Under the pieces are notes generated by a model that did no database searches, was not told the origin of the DNA, and saw only the letters and a program-made list of their open reading frames with translations. The translations under genes were made by a program, and so were the position numbers. This document shows, piece by piece, positions 18,085 through 27,741 of a stretch of 52,724 nt of DNA. Source of the DNA: Pseudomonadota bacterium (GTDB lineage Bacteria; Pseudomonadota; Gammaproteobacteria; Xanthomonadales; Xanthomonadaceae); NCBI GenBank assembly GCA_963205445.1, contig CAUJJG010000116.1, forward strand, positions 1 through 52,724, in the 5' to 3' direction. Numbering within the stretch: the first letter of the stretch is position 1; each line of letters starts with the position of its first letter.

Positions 18085-20058
18085 TTACAAGCGGTCTTCC
18101 GCCACCTTGATCTGATACTTGGTGCGTGCTGCGCGCTTGAAGGCATCCTGTGCCTGCAGGCCATTGGCCATCGCCACTTGCTGCATCAGCTGCTGGCGCT
18201 CCTGCGGCGTGACTTGGCTGATATCGCCATCACGCACCGCCCTGATGGCAAACACGATGTACTGCCCCTCAACCTTTGCCTTGCCCAACATCACGCCGCC
18301 GTCCTTGTTGCGCGGCTGGTTGAAGAAGGCCTCCACGGCCTCCGGCGAAGGCACCGGGCTGCCACGACGCACGGCATTGGCTTCACCGAAAGCCGCACCC
18401 GCTGCCGCTGCCGCCTCGGCCAAGCCCTTGGACTTCGCCGACGCCAGTACCGCATCAGCCGCGGCTTCTGCGGCCTTGCTTTGACGGTCGGCCCGGATCG
18501 CGGCAATCACCGCCTCGCGCACTTCAGCCAACGGCTGCGCCCGCTCCGGCGCATGGTCGATGACCCGGATCAGCACGGTGCGTTCCGGCCCCAACTCGAT
18601 GGGGTCGCTGGCCGTCTCGTCCTGCAGCATCTGGTCAGAAAACGCCACGCGCAGCACCTTCGGATCAGCGGCAATGCCCTCGCCGCCGCTGCGGGTGAAG
18701 GCCGGCGTGGTCTGCACCTGCAGGCCCATGGCCTTGGCCGCGGTTTCCAGCGAGTTCGGGTTCTTGTAAACCGCATCCACCAGCGCACCCACGCGCTCAT
18801 TGAAGGCTCGCTCGCGACCGCCCGCCTGCATTTCCTGTGCCAGCTCCGGACGCACCTCCTCGAAGCTGCGCTGCTGGCCGGCCTGCACAGCGTTGAGCTT
18901 GATGATGTGCCAGCCGAAATCCGTCTTCACCGGCCCGCGCACCTCGCCTGCCTGCATGCTGAAAGCCGCGTCGTCGAACGCGCCCGGCATGCCACCCTTG
19001 CCCATCAGACCCAGCTCGCCGCCCTTGTCGCGAGAACCGGTATCGTCGGAATTGGCCTTGGCCAGCGCCGCAAAATCCGCCCCCGCAGCCTTTGCATCGG
19101 CAGCCAGCTTTTTGGCCTTGGCCTCGGCCGCTTGCTTGTCGGCAGCGCTGGCATCAGCCTTGACCGCAATCAGGATGTGGGCGATGTCGCGCTTCTCCGG
19201 CGAGGAATAACGGGCGATCTGCTCTTCATAACGCTTGCGCAACGCTGCCTCGTCCGCCCCCGCGTCCGCCGGCGGCAATGCGCTGCCATCAACCTCCACG
19301 TACTCCAGTCGCACCGATTCGGGTTTGCGGTAGCTGGCTTTGTGCGAGGCATACCATGCGTCGATCTGCGCGTCAGTCACTGGCGCGGCATCCATGGCCG
19401 GCGCTGGCAGCATCGCAAAGCTCACGTCACGCTGCTCACCGAGCAGGCGCATCAACCGATCCAGCTCACCGGTCGTCGCAAAGGCCGACCGCGCGATGCG
19501 GCTCGGGATGAGCTCGTCACGGAGGCTGTCGCGGATCTTGTTCTCGAAATCGCGCGCCGTCATCGGTGGATTCTGCGAGGCCAGCATCAGCTGGTAACGG
19601 TCGGCGTTGAACTTGCCGTCAACCTGGAAGCCAGGCACCTCCAAAATGGCCTTTCTGACCTCGGCATCGTCGACGATGATGCCATCCCGTTCGGACGCCA
19701 ACTGCATCAACGCCTCATCGATCAGGTCATCCAGGATCTTGCGCTTGTTGTCGACCGACTCGAAAGCCTTTGGGTCAAAGGCATCGCCCTGCGTCTCGCG
19801 CATGCGCATGCGCATGTTCTCGACGCGCTCGCGATAGGTTTGCGCATCGATGTCGTGGATCGTCCAGAAGTAGGTGACGGGCCACACTTGCGGGGCAGAC
19901 GCCCACCACGACGGTGGTTGCGCGATGCGGGCGACATAGGTCTCCACCTGCTGGGACATGTAGGACTCCATGCCGAAGAAGGCAAACGGAATCATCAGCA
20001 GGCCAAGGATCACGGTGGCGATCCAGCCGGAGGTTTTTTCGCGGAGTTTCTGCAGCAT
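18085..20058 (-). CDS. ppiD: Periplasmic folding chaperone PpiD (SurA_N / parvulin domains)
   Basis: 657 residues. A single N-terminal membrane anchor (SGWIATVILGLLMIPFAFFGMESY) holds the protein to the inner membrane facing the periplasm. A SurA-type chaperone region follows (about 35-240). One parvulin domain comes next (about 265-370: KRDIAHILIAVKADASAADK...GGELGLMGKGGMPGAFDDAAFSMQAGEVRGPVKTDFGWHIIKL), and then an Ala-rich C-terminal chaperone part. PpiD meets proteins leaving the Sec translocon. Its place next to hupB, lon, clpX, clpP and tig repeats the E. coli order, but here two tRNA genes lie between it and hupB. Confidence 0.95.
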   Translation of the reverse strand: MLQKLREKTSGWIATVILGLLMIPFAFFGMESYMSQQVETYVARIAQPPSWWASAPQVWPVTYFWTIHDIDAQTYRERVENMRMRMRETQGDAFDPKAFESVDNKRKILDDLIDEALMQLASERDGIIVDDAEVRKAILEVPGFQVDGKFNADRYQLMLASQNPPMTARDFENKIRDSLRDELIPSRIARSAFATTGELDRLMRLLGEQRDVSFAMLPAPAMDAAPVTDAQIDAWYASHKASYRKPESVRLEYVEVDGSALPPADAGADEAALRKRYEEQIARYSSPEKRDIAHILIAVKADASAADKQAAEAKAKKLAADAKAAGADFAALAKANSDDTGSRDKGGELGLMGKGGMPGAFDDAAFSMQAGEVRGPVKTDFGWHIIKLNAVQAGQQRSFEEVRPELAQEMQAGGRERAFNERVGALVDAVYKNPNSLETAAKAMGLQVQTTPAFTRSGGEGIAADPKVLRVAFSDQMLQDETASDPIELGPERTVLIRVIDHAPERAQPLAEVREAVIAAIRADRQSKAAEAAADAVLASAKSKGLAEAAAAAGAAFGEANAVRRGSPVPSPEAVEAFFNQPRNKDGGVMLGKAKVEGQYIVFAIRAVRDGDISQVTPQERQQLMQQVAMANGLQAQDAFKRAARTKYQIKVAEDRL

Positions 20059-20164
20059 GGGCTAACCAGCAATGAGACGTAGCCGCGTAGTCTAACGCGG
20101 TACAAGGCCGGCGGTCTGCATACAGCAAAAAGCCCCGCATTTCTGCAGGGCTTTTGCTTCAAAC

Positions 20165-20241
20165 TGGCGGAGTGGACGGGACTCGAACCCGCGACCTCCG
20201 GCGTGACAGGCCAGCATTCTAACCGACTGAACTACCACTCC
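20165..20241 (-). tRNA. tRNA-Asp(GTC)
   Basis: 77 nt. The acceptor GGAGTGG pairs with CCACTCC; discriminator G and CCA are encoded. The anticodon stem CTGGC/GCCGG encloses CTGTCAC, giving GTC. The T-arm GGGTTCGAGTCCC matches the usual Asp tRNA. Confidence 0.97.
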
Positions 20242-20306
20242 GCTGTGAGCCGACAATTGTACGGAGGTATTTCTGATTCCGCAACAATTTTTTTCAACTT
20301 TCTTCC

Positions 20307-20381
20307 TGGTGGGCACTGAGGGGATCGAACCCCCGACCCGCTCCTTGTAAGGGAGCCGCTCTACCGCTGAGCTAAGTGCCC
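20307..20381 (-). tRNA. tRNA-Val(TAC)
   Basis: 75 nt. The acceptor GGGCACT pairs with AGTGCCC; discriminator A and CCA are encoded. The anticodon loop TTACAAG within stem CTCCC/GGGAG gives anticodon TAC. It lies 65 bases upstream of tRNA-Asp, and both are read leftward, probably as one transcript. Confidence 0.97.
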
Positions 20382-20391
20382 GAAGCCGGCC

Positions 20392-20397
20392 ATTATC
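20392..20397 (-). promoter_or_regulatory. Likely -10 box for the tRNA-Val/tRNA-Asp transcript
   Basis: On the minus strand GATAAT lies 11 bases before the mature 5' end of tRNA-Val and downstream of the hupB terminator. The -35 region is poor (TTTCGT at a 17-base spacing), so the call rests mainly on position. Confidence 0.4.
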
Positions 20398-20430
20398 GCA
20401 GCCGCGGGCTGGAAACGAAACCTCCCCATG

Positions 20431-20458
20431 AAAAAACCCGGCCGGAGCCGGGTTTTTT
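20431..20458 (-). terminator. Intrinsic terminator of hupB
   Basis: A perfect 12-bp stem, AAAAAACCCGGC / GCCGGGTTTTTT, with loop CGGA lies 22 bases past the hupB stop. The A/T flanks make it active in both directions. Confidence 0.88.
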
Positions 20459-20480
20459 CGGGCTTGCACGCAGGAGAAGG

Positions 20481-20753
20481 TCAGTTGACCGCGTCCTTGA
20501 GCGCCTTGCCTGCCTTGAACGCCGGGTTCTTGGAGGCCTTGATCTTGATGGTGTCGCCGGTGCGCGGGTTGCGGCCGGTGCGGGCACCGCGCTTGCGGAC
20601 CGAGAAGGTACCGAAGCCCACGAGGGTCACGGTGTCACCCTTCTTGAGGGCCTTGGTGATGGCGGCGATCATCGCATCGACAGCGCGGCCGGCATCGGCC
20701 TTGGTCAGTTCGGCACCGTCGGCTACGGCTTCGACGAAATCGGCTTTGTTCAT
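20481..20753 (-). CDS. hupB: DNA-binding protein HU
   Basis: 90 residues, the exact HU length. It starts [21 protein letters not shown] and carries the signature [22 protein letters not shown] that forms the DNA-clasping beta arm (with the NPRTG tip). It ends [23 protein letters not shown] bends and compacts DNA as a dimer and assists replication, recombination and transcription. GGAGCC lies 9-14 bases before the ATG. It is downstream of lon, as in E. coli and most Gammaproteobacteria, with its own terminator at 20431-20458. Confidence 0.97.
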   Translation of the reverse strand: MNKADFVEAVADGAELTKADAGRAVDAMIAAITKALKKGDTVTLVGFGTFSVRKRGARTGRNPRTGDTIKIKASKNPAFKAGKALKDAVN

Positions 20754-20839
20754 TGGTGTGTTGGCTCCGTTGCAGGAAGTGACGCGGAGAAATCGTTGAC
20801 CGGTTCAGCTGGCGCTCCCCTGCCTTCGACCCGGATTTG

Positions 20840-20865
20840 CCGCGGCGGCATGCACGCCGCCGCGG
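20840..20865 (-). terminator. Hairpin after lon
   Basis: A perfect 10-bp GC stem, CCGCGGCGGC / GCCGCCGCGG, with a 6-base loop lies 85 bases past the lon stop and before hupB. There is no U-run, so it is either an attenuating hairpin or a weak terminator. Confidence 0.4.
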
Positions 20866-20949
20866 TTGCAGATCTTATACCAGCGCAGTTTCCCGCATGC
20901 AACACGAAAGCGAGCGCTGGCGCGGTTTTCAGCTGTCAGGACGTGACTT

Positions 20950-23424
20950 TCAGTGCTTGACTGCAGGGCGCGCTGCGGGCCTGGACTTGGTCTTGGGTTT
21001 TGCCTTGGCCTTCGCCTTTGCCTCTGCCACCCGGGCTGCAGGGGTTGGCTCGCTGCGCATGGCCAGCGGGCGCTCCAGCGCCAGATCCAGCACTTCGTCG
21101 ATCCATTTCACCGGAACGATCTTCAGGTGCTTGGTGACGGTTGCGGGCAGATCGGCAAGATCCTTCCGGTTTTCCTCCGGAATGATGACGGTCTTGATGC
21201 CGCCACGCAGCGCCGCCAGCAGCTTCTCCTTCAAGCCACCGATCGCGCTGACCTTGCCACGCAGGGTGATCTCACCCGTCATCGCCACATCGTGCCGCAC
21301 GGGGATCTTGGTCAGCATCGACACCAGCACCGTGGCCATCGCGATGCCCGCGCTGGGCCCATCCTTCGGCGTAGCGCCGTCAGGCACGTGCACATGGATA
21401 TCGTGCTTCTGCAGGAAATCCAGATCGATCCCGTACTGGCCGGCGCGCGCGCGCACGACCGAAAGCGCCGCGGAAGCCGACTCCTTCATCACATCACCCA
21501 GCTGACCGGTCAGGGTCAAAGCCCCCTTGCCCGGCACCAGCGTGGACTCGACCTGCAGCAAGTCGCCGCCGACCTCGGTCCAGGCCAGGCCGGTGACGAG
21601 GCCCACTTCGTTCTCCGCCTCCGCACGCCCGAAGTCGAAGCGCTGCACGCCCAGGTACTTGTCGAGGTTCTTGGCGTTGACCACGGTGGGCTTGGGTTTG
21701 CCCGGCTTGCCTGCCTTGACCGGGGGGCCCTTCAGCGCGATTTCCTTCACCACCTTGCGGGCGATCTTGGCGATCTCGCGCTCGAGGCCGCGCACGCCGG
21801 ACTCCCGCGTGTAGTAGCGGATGATGTCGGTGATGGCACTTTCCTCCACCTCCAATTCACCGGCACGCAGCCCATTGGCCTTGAACTGCTTGGGCACGAG
21901 GTAACGCATGGCGATGTTGAGCTTCTCCTCCTCGGTATAGCCGGGGATGCGGATCACCTCCATCCGATCCAGCAGCGGCCCGGGGATGTTCATCGAGTTC
22001 GAGGTCGCCACGAACATCACCTCGGAAAGATCCAGATCGACCTCGAGGTAGTGGTCATTGAAGGTATGGTTCTGCTCGGGGTCCAGCACTTCCAACAAAG
22101 CCGACGACGGGTCGCCACGGAAGTCCATCGACATCTTGTCGATCTCGTCGAGCACGAACAGGGGATTCTTGCTGCCCACCTTGTTGAGGTTCTGCACGAT
22201 GCGCCCCGGCATCGAACCGACATAGGTGCGGCGATGCCCACGAATCTCGGCCTCATCGCGCACGCCGCCCAGTGCCATGCGCACGAACTTGCGGTTGGTG
22301 GCCTTGGCGATGCTCTGCCCCAGCGAGGTCTTGCCCACGCCCGGAGGGCCAACCAGGCACAGGATCGGCCCTTTCAGTTTGCTGACGCGGGCCTGCACCG
22401 CCAAATACTCCAGGATGCGCTCCTTGACCTTTTCCAACCCATAGTGGTCGGTGTCCAGCGTGTCCTGCGCCAGCTTCAGGTCCTTGCGCACCTTGCTGCG
22501 CTTCTTCCACGGAACCCCCAACAACCAGTCCAGATAGTTGCGCACCACGCCAGCTTCGGCGGACATCGGCGACATCTGCTTGAGCTTTGCCAGCTCGGCC
22601 CTGGCCTTGGTCTCCACGGGTTTGGGCATGCCAGCTGCGGCCATGCGTTTGGCCAGTTCTTCCAGATCGTTCGGTGCCGCGTCATCGAGGTCGCCAAGCT
22701 CCTTCTGGATCGCCTTCATCTGCTCATTGAGGTAGTACTCGCGCTGGCTTTTCTCCATCTGGGTCTTGACCCGCCCACGGATGCGCTTTTCCATCTGCTG
22801 GACATCGATCTCGCCATCCACCAGCCCCACCAACAGCTCCAGGCGCTGCCCGACATCCGCCGTTTCCAGCAGCTTCTGCTTGTCCTGCAATCGCACGCCC
22901 AAGTGCGCTGCGATGGTGTCGGCCAGACGGTCCGGCCCTTCGATGCCCGCCAAGGTCTGCATCAATTCCGACGGCAACTTGCGGTTGGTCTTGATGTATT
23001 GCTCAAACATGGACAACAAGGACCGGGAAATCGCCTCCAGCTCCCGCGGTTCGCGCAAGCAAGCGGCGTCCACCGGCACCGATTCCGCAAACAACGCGCC
23101 GTCCTGCACATGAACCCGGCCAACGCGTGCGCGTGACACGCCCTCCACGAGCACCTTGATGGTCCCGTCAGGCAGCTTGAGCAGCTGCAACACCTGCGCC
23201 ACGGTGCCAACCTCGTGCAGGTCGGCAGCCACCGGGTCATCGATGTCGGCGGATTTCTGCGCCACCAGCAAGATGCGTTTGTCGGCCTCCACCGCGATGT
23301 CCAGCGCGCGAATTGATTTCTCGCGACCGACGAACAGCGGGATCACCATATGGGGAAACACCACCACGTCGCGCAACGGCAAGACCGGCAGCACGTGGGA
23401 GGAGGACGGGGTCGGATCGGACAT
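20950..23424 (-). CDS. lon: ATP-dependent protease Lon
   Basis: 824 residues, standard LonA architecture. The N-terminal substrate-binding domain starts at [25 protein letters not shown] helical linker follows, then the AAA+ module with Walker [13 protein letters not shown] and Walker [13 protein letters not shown]. The C-terminal serine protease domain has its nucleophile in [13 protein letters not shown] and the Lys in [16 protein letters not shown]. The tail ([21 protein letters not shown]) is unusually long and basic. Lon removes misfolded and regulatory proteins in the cytoplasm. A good sigma-32-type promoter lies at 23474-23502. The order clpX-lon-hupB matches E. coli. Confidence 0.98.
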   Translation of the reverse strand: MSDPTPSSSHVLPVLPLRDVVVFPHMVIPLFVGREKSIRALDIAVEADKRILLVAQKSADIDDPVAADLHEVGTVAQVLQLLKLPDGTIKVLVEGVSRARVGRVHVQDGALFAESVPVDAACLREPRELEAISRSLLSMFEQYIKTNRKLPSELMQTLAGIEGPDRLADTIAAHLGVRLQDKQKLLETADVGQRLELLVGLVDGEIDVQQMEKRIRGRVKTQMEKSQREYYLNEQMKAIQKELGDLDDAAPNDLEELAKRMAAAGMPKPVETKARAELAKLKQMSPMSAEAGVVRNYLDWLLGVPWKKRSKVRKDLKLAQDTLDTDHYGLEKVKERILEYLAVQARVSKLKGPILCLVGPPGVGKTSLGQSIAKATNRKFVRMALGGVRDEAEIRGHRRTYVGSMPGRIVQNLNKVGSKNPLFVLDEIDKMSMDFRGDPSSALLEVLDPEQNHTFNDHYLEVDLDLSEVMFVATSNSMNIPGPLLDRMEVIRIPGYTEEEKLNIAMRYLVPKQFKANGLRAGELEVEESAITDIIRYYTRESGVRGLEREIAKIARKVVKEIALKGPPVKAGKPGKPKPTVVNAKNLDKYLGVQRFDFGRAEAENEVGLVTGLAWTEVGGDLLQVESTLVPGKGALTLTGQLGDVMKESASAALSVVRARAGQYGIDLDFLQKHDIHVHVPDGATPKDGPSAGIAMATVLVSMLTKIPVRHDVAMTGEITLRGKVSAIGGLKEKLLAALRGGIKTVIIPEENRKDLADLPATVTKHLKIVPVKWIDEVLDLALERPLAMRSEPTPAARVAEAKAKAKAKPKTKSRPAARPAVKH

Positions 23425-23473
23425 GGGGGACTCCAGGCATCAGTCGCGGCGCATCCGCGCCGCCATGGCTCGT

Positions 23474-23502
23474 TTATGGGGCTGGCGGGCCTCGGTTGCA
23501 AG
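23474..23502 (-). promoter_or_regulatory. Heat-shock (sigma-32) type promoter of lon
   Basis: On the minus strand CTTGCAA (23502-23496), a 14-base spacer, then CCCCATAA (23481-23474). This is close to the RpoH consensus CTTGAAA-N(11-15)-CCCCATnT. The predicted start near 23467 gives a 5' leader of about 43 bases. Read from sequence only. Confidence 0.65.
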
Positions 23503-23554
23503 CACTTCACGACATTGTCGCCACTGCCCCCGAGGACTGCTGGCGTCAAAACGC

Positions 23555-23580
23555 AAAAAGCCGCCCCAAGGCGGCTTTTT
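23555..23580 (-). terminator. Intrinsic terminator of clpX
   Basis: A perfect 11-bp stem, AAAAAGCCGCC / GGCGGCTTTTT, with loop CCAA lies 18 bases past the clpX stop. It separates clpX from lon, which therefore needs its own promoter. Confidence 0.88.
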
Positions 23581-23597
23581 GGGCTGCGTGCCCCGGA

Positions 23598-24881
23598 TCA
23601 GTCGGCGGAAGCCGCCTTGGGCGGTGCACTCTGGTAAATCAGATAGGGCTCGGACTTGTGCTCGATCACCGACTCGTCCACCACCACCTTGCTGACGTTC
23701 TCCAGCGAGGGCAGCTCGTACATGGTATCCAGCAGCACGGATTCCACGATGGTGCGCAGTCCGCGCGCGCCGGTCTTGCGCTTGATCGCCTTCTTGGCGA
23801 TCGCCGCCAGCGCATCCTGACGAATCTCCAGCTCCACGCCTTCCATCTCGAACAGTTTCCGGAACTGCTTGGTGATGGCGTTCTTGGGCTCGGTCAGAAT
23901 CTTGATCAGCGCCGCCTCGTCCAGCTCCTCCAGCGTCGCCACCACCGGCAGGCGGCCGACGAACTCGGGGATCAGGCCGTACTTGATCAGATCCTCGGGC
24001 TCGACCTGAGCCAGCACCTGACCCACATCGGCCTTGCGCTCGGCGCTCTTGACCTTGGCGCCAAAGCCAATGCCACCGGCTTCGGTACTGCGCTGCTGGA
24101 TCACCTTGTCCAGGCCAGCAAAGGCGCCGCCGACGATGAACAGGATGTTGCGGGTGTCGACCTGCAGGAATTCCTGCTGCGGATGCTTGCGCCCGCCTTG
24201 CGGCGGCACGCTGGCCAAGGTGCCTTCGATCAGCTTCAGCAGCGCCTGCTGCACGCCTTCGCCCGACACGTCGCGGGTGATCGACGGGTTCTCGGACTTT
24301 CGGCTGATCTTGTCGATTTCGTCGATGTAGACGATGCCCTGCTGCGCCTTTTCGACGTCGTAGTCGCACTTCTGCAGCAGCTTCTGGATGATGTTTTCCA
24401 CGTCCTCACCGACGTAGCCGGCTTCGGTCAGGGTGGTCGCATCGGCCATGGTGAAGGGCACGTTGAGCATCCGCGCCAGCGTTTCCGCCAGCAGGGTCTT
24501 GCCCGAGCCGGTCGGGCCGACCAACAGGATGTTGGATTTGGCCAGCTCGATGTCGTCGGATTTTTGCCGGCTTTCGATGCGCTTGTAGTGGTTGTAGACG
24601 GCCACCGCCAGCGTTTTCTTTGCCCGTTGCTGGCCGATCACGTATTGATCGAGCACTTCCAGGATTTCACGCGGCTTGGGCAACGAGCTGCGGCTGGACT
24701 GCGCCTTCTCCTCCAGCTCCTCGCGGATGATGTCGTTGCAAAGCTCCACGCATTCATCGCAAATGAACACGCTGGGGCCTGCGATCAGCTTGCGCACCTC
24801 ATGCTGGCTCTTCCCGCAGAAAGAGCAATAGAGGATCTTGCTGTTGTCGCCGGTACTGCGTCCCTGACGGTCTTCGCTCAT
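23598..24881 (-). CDS. clpX: ATP-dependent Clp protease ATP-binding subunit ClpX
   Basis: 427 residues. The N-terminal zinc-binding domain has its four Cys in [15 protein letters not shown]...[10 protein letters not shown]. The AAA+ core has Walker [13 protein letters not shown], Walker [11 protein letters not shown] and the sensor/Arg region [15 protein letters not shown]. The pore loop GYVGED and the ClpP-docking IGF-type loop (GIGFGAK) are present. ClpX recognises tagged substrates, unfolds them and feeds them to ClpP. It lies downstream of clpP (141 bases between them) on the same strand. Confidence 0.98.
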   Translation of the reverse strand: MSEDRQGRSTGDNSKILYCSFCGKSQHEVRKLIAGPSVFICDECVELCNDIIREELEEKAQSSRSSLPKPREILEVLDQYVIGQQRAKKTLAVAVYNHYKRIESRQKSDDIELAKSNILLVGPTGSGKTLLAETLARMLNVPFTMADATTLTEAGYVGEDVENIIQKLLQKCDYDVEKAQQGIVYIDEIDKISRKSENPSITRDVSGEGVQQALLKLIEGTLASVPPQGGRKHPQQEFLQVDTRNILFIVGGAFAGLDKVIQQRSTEAGGIGFGAKVKSAERKADVGQVLAQVEPEDLIKYGLIPEFVGRLPVVATLEELDEAALIKILTEPKNAITKQFRKLFEMEGVELEIRQDALAAIAKKAIKRKTGARGLRTIVESVLLDTMYELPSLENVSKVVVDESVIEHKSEPYLIYQSAPPKAASAD

Positions 24882-25022
24882 TCGCCACTCACTCGCCGCG
24901 ACTTGCGGCTTTCGCCCGAGAATACCATACGCCCCTGCCGGGCCAAGCCGGGGCGGTGTGTCCTTGTCCTGCCTGCGTCAATGTCTGGGCCCGGCCTTCA
25001 AAATGACCTGCCCAAGACCAAC

Positions 25023-25646
25023 TCACCCCGTCTGGATCGACTCCGCCGGGCGGCGGGCCAACACTTCGTCCACCAGACCGTACTCACGCGCAGCGTCGGC
25101 GCTCTTGAAATTGTCGCGCTCGGTGTCGCGCGCGATCGCATCGATCGGCTGGCCGGTATGGCGGCTGAGGATTTCGTTCAGGCGTTCGCGCATCGCCAGG
25201 ATTTCGCGCGCCTGAATGTCGATATCGGTGGCCTGGCCCTGCGCACCGCCCAGCGGCTGGTGGATCATCACCCGCGAGTTGGGCAACGCATAGCGCTTGC
25301 CGGCCGCACCGGCCGCCAGCAGCACCGCGCCCATCGAACATGCCTGACCGACGCAGATCGTGCTCACGTCCGGCCGGATGTATTGCATGGTGTCGTAAAT
25401 CGCCATGCCCGCGGTGACGATGCCACCCGGCGAGTTGATGTACAGGCTGATGTCCTTTTCGGGGTTCTCCGCCTCAAGGAACAGCATCTGCGCCACGATG
25501 ACATTGGCCACGTGGTCGTCAATGCCGCCCACCAGGAAGATCACGCGCTCCTTCAGCAGGCGCGAATAGATGTCGTAGGCGCGCTCACCGCGGCTGGTCT
25601 GCTCAACCACCATCGGTACGAGGTTCAGGGCTTTGATCGGATCCAT
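25023..25646 (-). CDS. clpP: ATP-dependent Clp protease proteolytic subunit ClpP
   Basis: 207 residues, a ClpP1-type serine protease. The nucleophile Ser is in [16 protein letters not shown] (Cys before Ser where many ClpPs have Ala), the His is in [15 protein letters not shown], and the Asp is in [11 protein letters not shown]. It forms the tetradecameric barrel that degrades proteins unfolded by ClpX or ClpA. The start at 25646 gives [26 protein letters not shown], with a propeptide of about ten residues before the mature N terminus. It is 72 bases downstream of tig, so tig-clpP, and perhaps clpX, are likely to share a transcript. Confidence 0.98.
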   Translation of the reverse strand: MDPIKALNLVPMVVEQTSRGERAYDIYSRLLKERVIFLVGGIDDHVANVIVAQMLFLEAENPEKDISLYINSPGGIVTAGMAIYDTMQYIRPDVSTICVGQACSMGAVLLAAGAAGKRYALPNSRVMIHQPLGGAQGQATDIDIQAREILAMRERLNEILSRHTGQPIDAIARDTERDNFKSADAAREYGLVDEVLARRPAESIQTG

Positions 25647-25718
25647 GGTTGCTCGCTAGAAGGACAGGAACCAAGGCGGCGCGCACCCACCCGGGGTACG
25701 CGACCGCCAGCGGTGACA

Positions 25719-27011
25719 TTACTGGCCGAGGGCTTCCTGGAAGCTCAGCGCGGTTTCGGTGTGCTGGGCGCGCTCGGCGATCCAGTCGATCACCTGCTCT
25801 TCCATCACGCGGTTCTGCAGCCCCTGCAGCAGCTGCGGGTCATTGCGATAGAGGGCAAACACCTGCTCCGGCTGCTCGTAGGTGGAGGCGATCAGACGCA
25901 TGGTTTCCTGCAGGCGCTCCTGCTCCAGACGCAGCTCATTGCGACGGGCCACTTCACCCACCAGCAGGGCCACGAGCACGCGCTTGCGCGCCGCCTCCTG
26001 GAAAGCCTCCGGACCAGCCGCAAGCTGCTGGCCACGGCGACGGGCATCCTCGCTGGCGGTCGCCAGCAGCGCGCGCGCTTCATTCTCGACCAGGCGCGGC
26101 GGCAGCTCGACATCGGCATAGGCGGCCACCAGCTTCTCGCCGACTTCGCGACGCAGGCGGTTCATCAGCGCACCCTTCAGCTCGCGCTCGAGGTTGCTGC
26201 GAATCTCGGCCTTGAACTGCTCGACATCACCACTCTTCACGCCGAAGCTGCGGATGAAGGCTGCATCGACTTCCGGCACGACCTGTTCGGACACATCGAC
26301 CAGCTTGAAGGTCGAGGTTGCGGTCTTGCCCGCGAACTGGGCCACGTGCCAGTCGGCCGGCAGGGTCACGTCGATGGTCTTTTCGTCACCCGGCTGCATG
26401 CCGGCGATGGCGGACTCGACTTCAGGGTAGAGCGCCGACGAACCGAGGACGGTGCTGGCCTTCTCCACGCCCTCCGGCGGCATCCGATTGCCGTCGATGG
26501 TGCTGGAAATTTCAACGTTCACCAGATCGCCGGCCTTCGCCTCACGGCTGGCCTTGTGCCAGGTGGCGCGCTGCTGGCGCAGGTTCTCCAACATGCGCTC
26601 GATGTCGGCATCCGCGACCTCGGCGGTATGGCGAATGACTTCCAGCTTGGCCATGTCCAGCTCACCGAAATCCGGCACCAGTTCGACCGAGGCCACGTAC
26701 TTCAGCTCGCCCTCACCGGCATCATCACTCAGCGACACCTGCGGCAACCCTGCCACGCGCAGCGCATTGTCACGCACGGCCTGGTCCAGACCCTGGCGCA
26801 ACAGCCCGTCCACGATTTCGGCGCGCACCTGGCCGCCATAACGCTGCTCGACCACCTTGGTCGGCACCTTGCCCGGACGGAAGCCCTTGATGCGGACCGT
26901 ACGCGCGATCTCGCGCAGACGGCTGCCGACCTGGTTGTCGATATCGCCCGCAGGCAGGTTGAAGATGACGCGACGCTCGAGGTTGCCGGTGGATTCGACC
27001 GAGACTTGCAT
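25719..27011 (-). CDS. tig: Trigger factor (ribosome-associated chaperone / PPIase)
   Basis: 430 residues. The N-terminal ribosome-binding domain begins [17 protein letters not shown] and carries the signature region [17 protein letters not shown] (usual form GFRxGKxP). The FKBP-type PPIase domain follows ([24 protein letters not shown]...[24 protein letters not shown]) at about 150-245, then the long helical substrate-cradling C-terminal domain. It binds L23 at the tunnel exit and meets nascent chains first. The ATG at 27011 has AGGAG about 10 bases upstream. It heads the tig-clpP-clpX-lon-hupB-ppiD series and diverges from the tRNA cluster. Confidence 0.97.
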   Translation of the reverse strand: MQVSVESTGNLERRVIFNLPAGDIDNQVGSRLREIARTVRIKGFRPGKVPTKVVEQRYGGQVRAEIVDGLLRQGLDQAVRDNALRVAGLPQVSLSDDAGEGELKYVASVELVPDFGELDMAKLEVIRHTAEVADADIERMLENLRQQRATWHKASREAKAGDLVNVEISSTIDGNRMPPEGVEKASTVLGSSALYPEVESAIAGMQPGDEKTIDVTLPADWHVAQFAGKTATSTFKLVDVSEQVVPEVDAAFIRSFGVKSGDVEQFKAEIRSNLERELKGALMNRLRREVGEKLVAAYADVELPPRLVENEARALLATASEDARRRGQQLAAGPEAFQEAARKRVLVALLVGEVARRNELRLEQERLQETMRLIASTYEQPEQVFALYRNDPQLLQGLQNRVMEEQVIDWIAERAQHTETALSFQEALGQ

Positions 27012-27173
27012 GATGCGATGACTCCTGGGCGGGCGCAGCTGGCGCCGTGATTGCAGTTGATGGACGGTGGCCGAGCCGCGGTGCACGGCCCGAACGCGGA
27101 CGATTTTCGGCCGCGCAGAACGGTCTAGTTTCGCCGATTTCAGGCTTTCGCGCCAGACGCACGCAAACAGGCG

Positions 27174-27202
27174 TTGACATGCGCCGCCCGGGGTCGGACA
27201 AT
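27174..27202 (+). promoter_or_regulatory. Strong sigma-70 promoter of the tRNA-Pro/Arg/His cluster
   Basis: A perfect TTGACA (27174-27179), a 17-base spacer and GACAAT (27197-27202) are followed by a GC-rich discriminator (GCGCGGCC). Such discriminators are typical of stable-RNA promoters under stringent (ppGpp) control. The first tRNA begins about 77 bases downstream. Confidence 0.8.
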
Positions 27203-27285
27203 GCGCGGCCTTTCGTAGCGCTGGCGCGTCTCGGAAGTGGGTGTTCGCAGTCGTCGGGCGACGCCGGGATGTACCGGTTCACCGG

Positions 27286-27362
27286 CGGGGTATAGCGCAG
27301 TCTGGTAGCGCGCCTGCTTTGGGAGCAGGATGTCGGGGGTTCGAATCCCTCTACCCCGACCA
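27286..27362 (+). tRNA. tRNA-Pro(TGG)
   Basis: 77 nt. The acceptor CGGGGTA pairs with TACCCCG; discriminator A and CCA are encoded. The anticodon stem CCTGC/GCAGG with loop TTTGGGA gives TGG. Confidence 0.97.
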
Positions 27363-27395
27363 TTTCGGCAACATCCGAATCTGGTTCCGGCCCGG

Positions 27396-27472
27396 GCGCC
27401 CGTAGCTCAACCGGATAGAGCACCGGCCTTCTAAGCCGGTGGTTGCAGGTTCGATTCCTGCCGGGCGCGCCA
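27396..27472 (+). tRNA. tRNA-Arg(TCT)
   Basis: 77 nt. The acceptor GCGCCCG pairs with CGGGCGC; discriminator G and CCA are encoded. The anticodon stem CCGGC/GCCGG with loop CTTCTAA gives TCT. Confidence 0.97.
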
Positions 27473-27494
27473 AGGTTTCGAAATCGTTTTTGTG

Positions 27495-27571
27495 GTGGCT
27501 GTAGCTCAGTTGGTTAGAGTACTGGATTGTGATTCCAGTTGTCGGGGGTTCGAGTCCCCTCAGCCACCCCA
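27495..27571 (+). tRNA. tRNA-His(GTG)
   Basis: 77 nt without the extra residue. The acceptor GTGGCTG pairs with CAGCCAC; discriminator C, CCA encoded. A G at 27494 supplies the His-specific G(-1). The anticodon stem CTGGA/TCCAG with loop TTGTGAT gives GTG. Confidence 0.97.
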
Positions 27572-27588
27572 TTCTTCGCAATCACCTG

Positions 27589-27616
27589 TTGCACTGCGGC
27601 GATTGTTTGCTACAAT
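27589..27616 (+). promoter_or_regulatory. Second sigma-70 promoter, in front of tRNA-Lys
   Basis: TTGCAC (27589-27594), a 16-base spacer and TACAAT (27611-27616). The predicted start falls only a few bases before the mature tRNA-Lys 5' end at 27627, so this promoter drives a nearly leaderless tRNA-Lys. Confidence 0.7.
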
Positions 27617-27626
27617 TTCACTTCTC

Positions 27627-27702
27627 GGGCCGTTAGCTCAGTTGGTAGAGCAGTTGACTCTTAATCAATAGGTCCAAGGTTCGAATCCTTGACGGCCCAC
27701 CA
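27627..27702 (+). tRNA. tRNA-Lys(CTT)
   Basis: 76 nt. The acceptor GGGCCGT pairs with ACGGCCC; discriminator A and CCA are encoded. The anticodon loop CTCTTAA gives CTT. Confidence 0.96.
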
Positions 27703-27710
27703 AACCCGAG

Positions 27711-27736
27711 ACGCCCGGCCACAAGCCGGGCGTTTT
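27711..27736 (+). terminator. Intrinsic terminator after tRNA-Lys
   Basis: A 9-bp stem, ACGCCCGGC / GCCGGGCGT, with loop CACAA runs into TTT. It lies 6 bases before tRNA-Leu, so tRNA-Leu depends on read-through or on another promoter I could not identify. Confidence 0.75.
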
Positions 27737-27741
27737 ACTTT

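Noticed and set aside
20953-23136. 727-codon plus-strand frame opposite lon
   Set aside because: Antisense artefact of strong G/C third-position bias in lon.
23313-27050. 1245-codon plus-strand frame opposite clpX, clpP and tig
   Set aside because: It runs across three conserved genes and their spacers with no domain similarity. Pure shadow.
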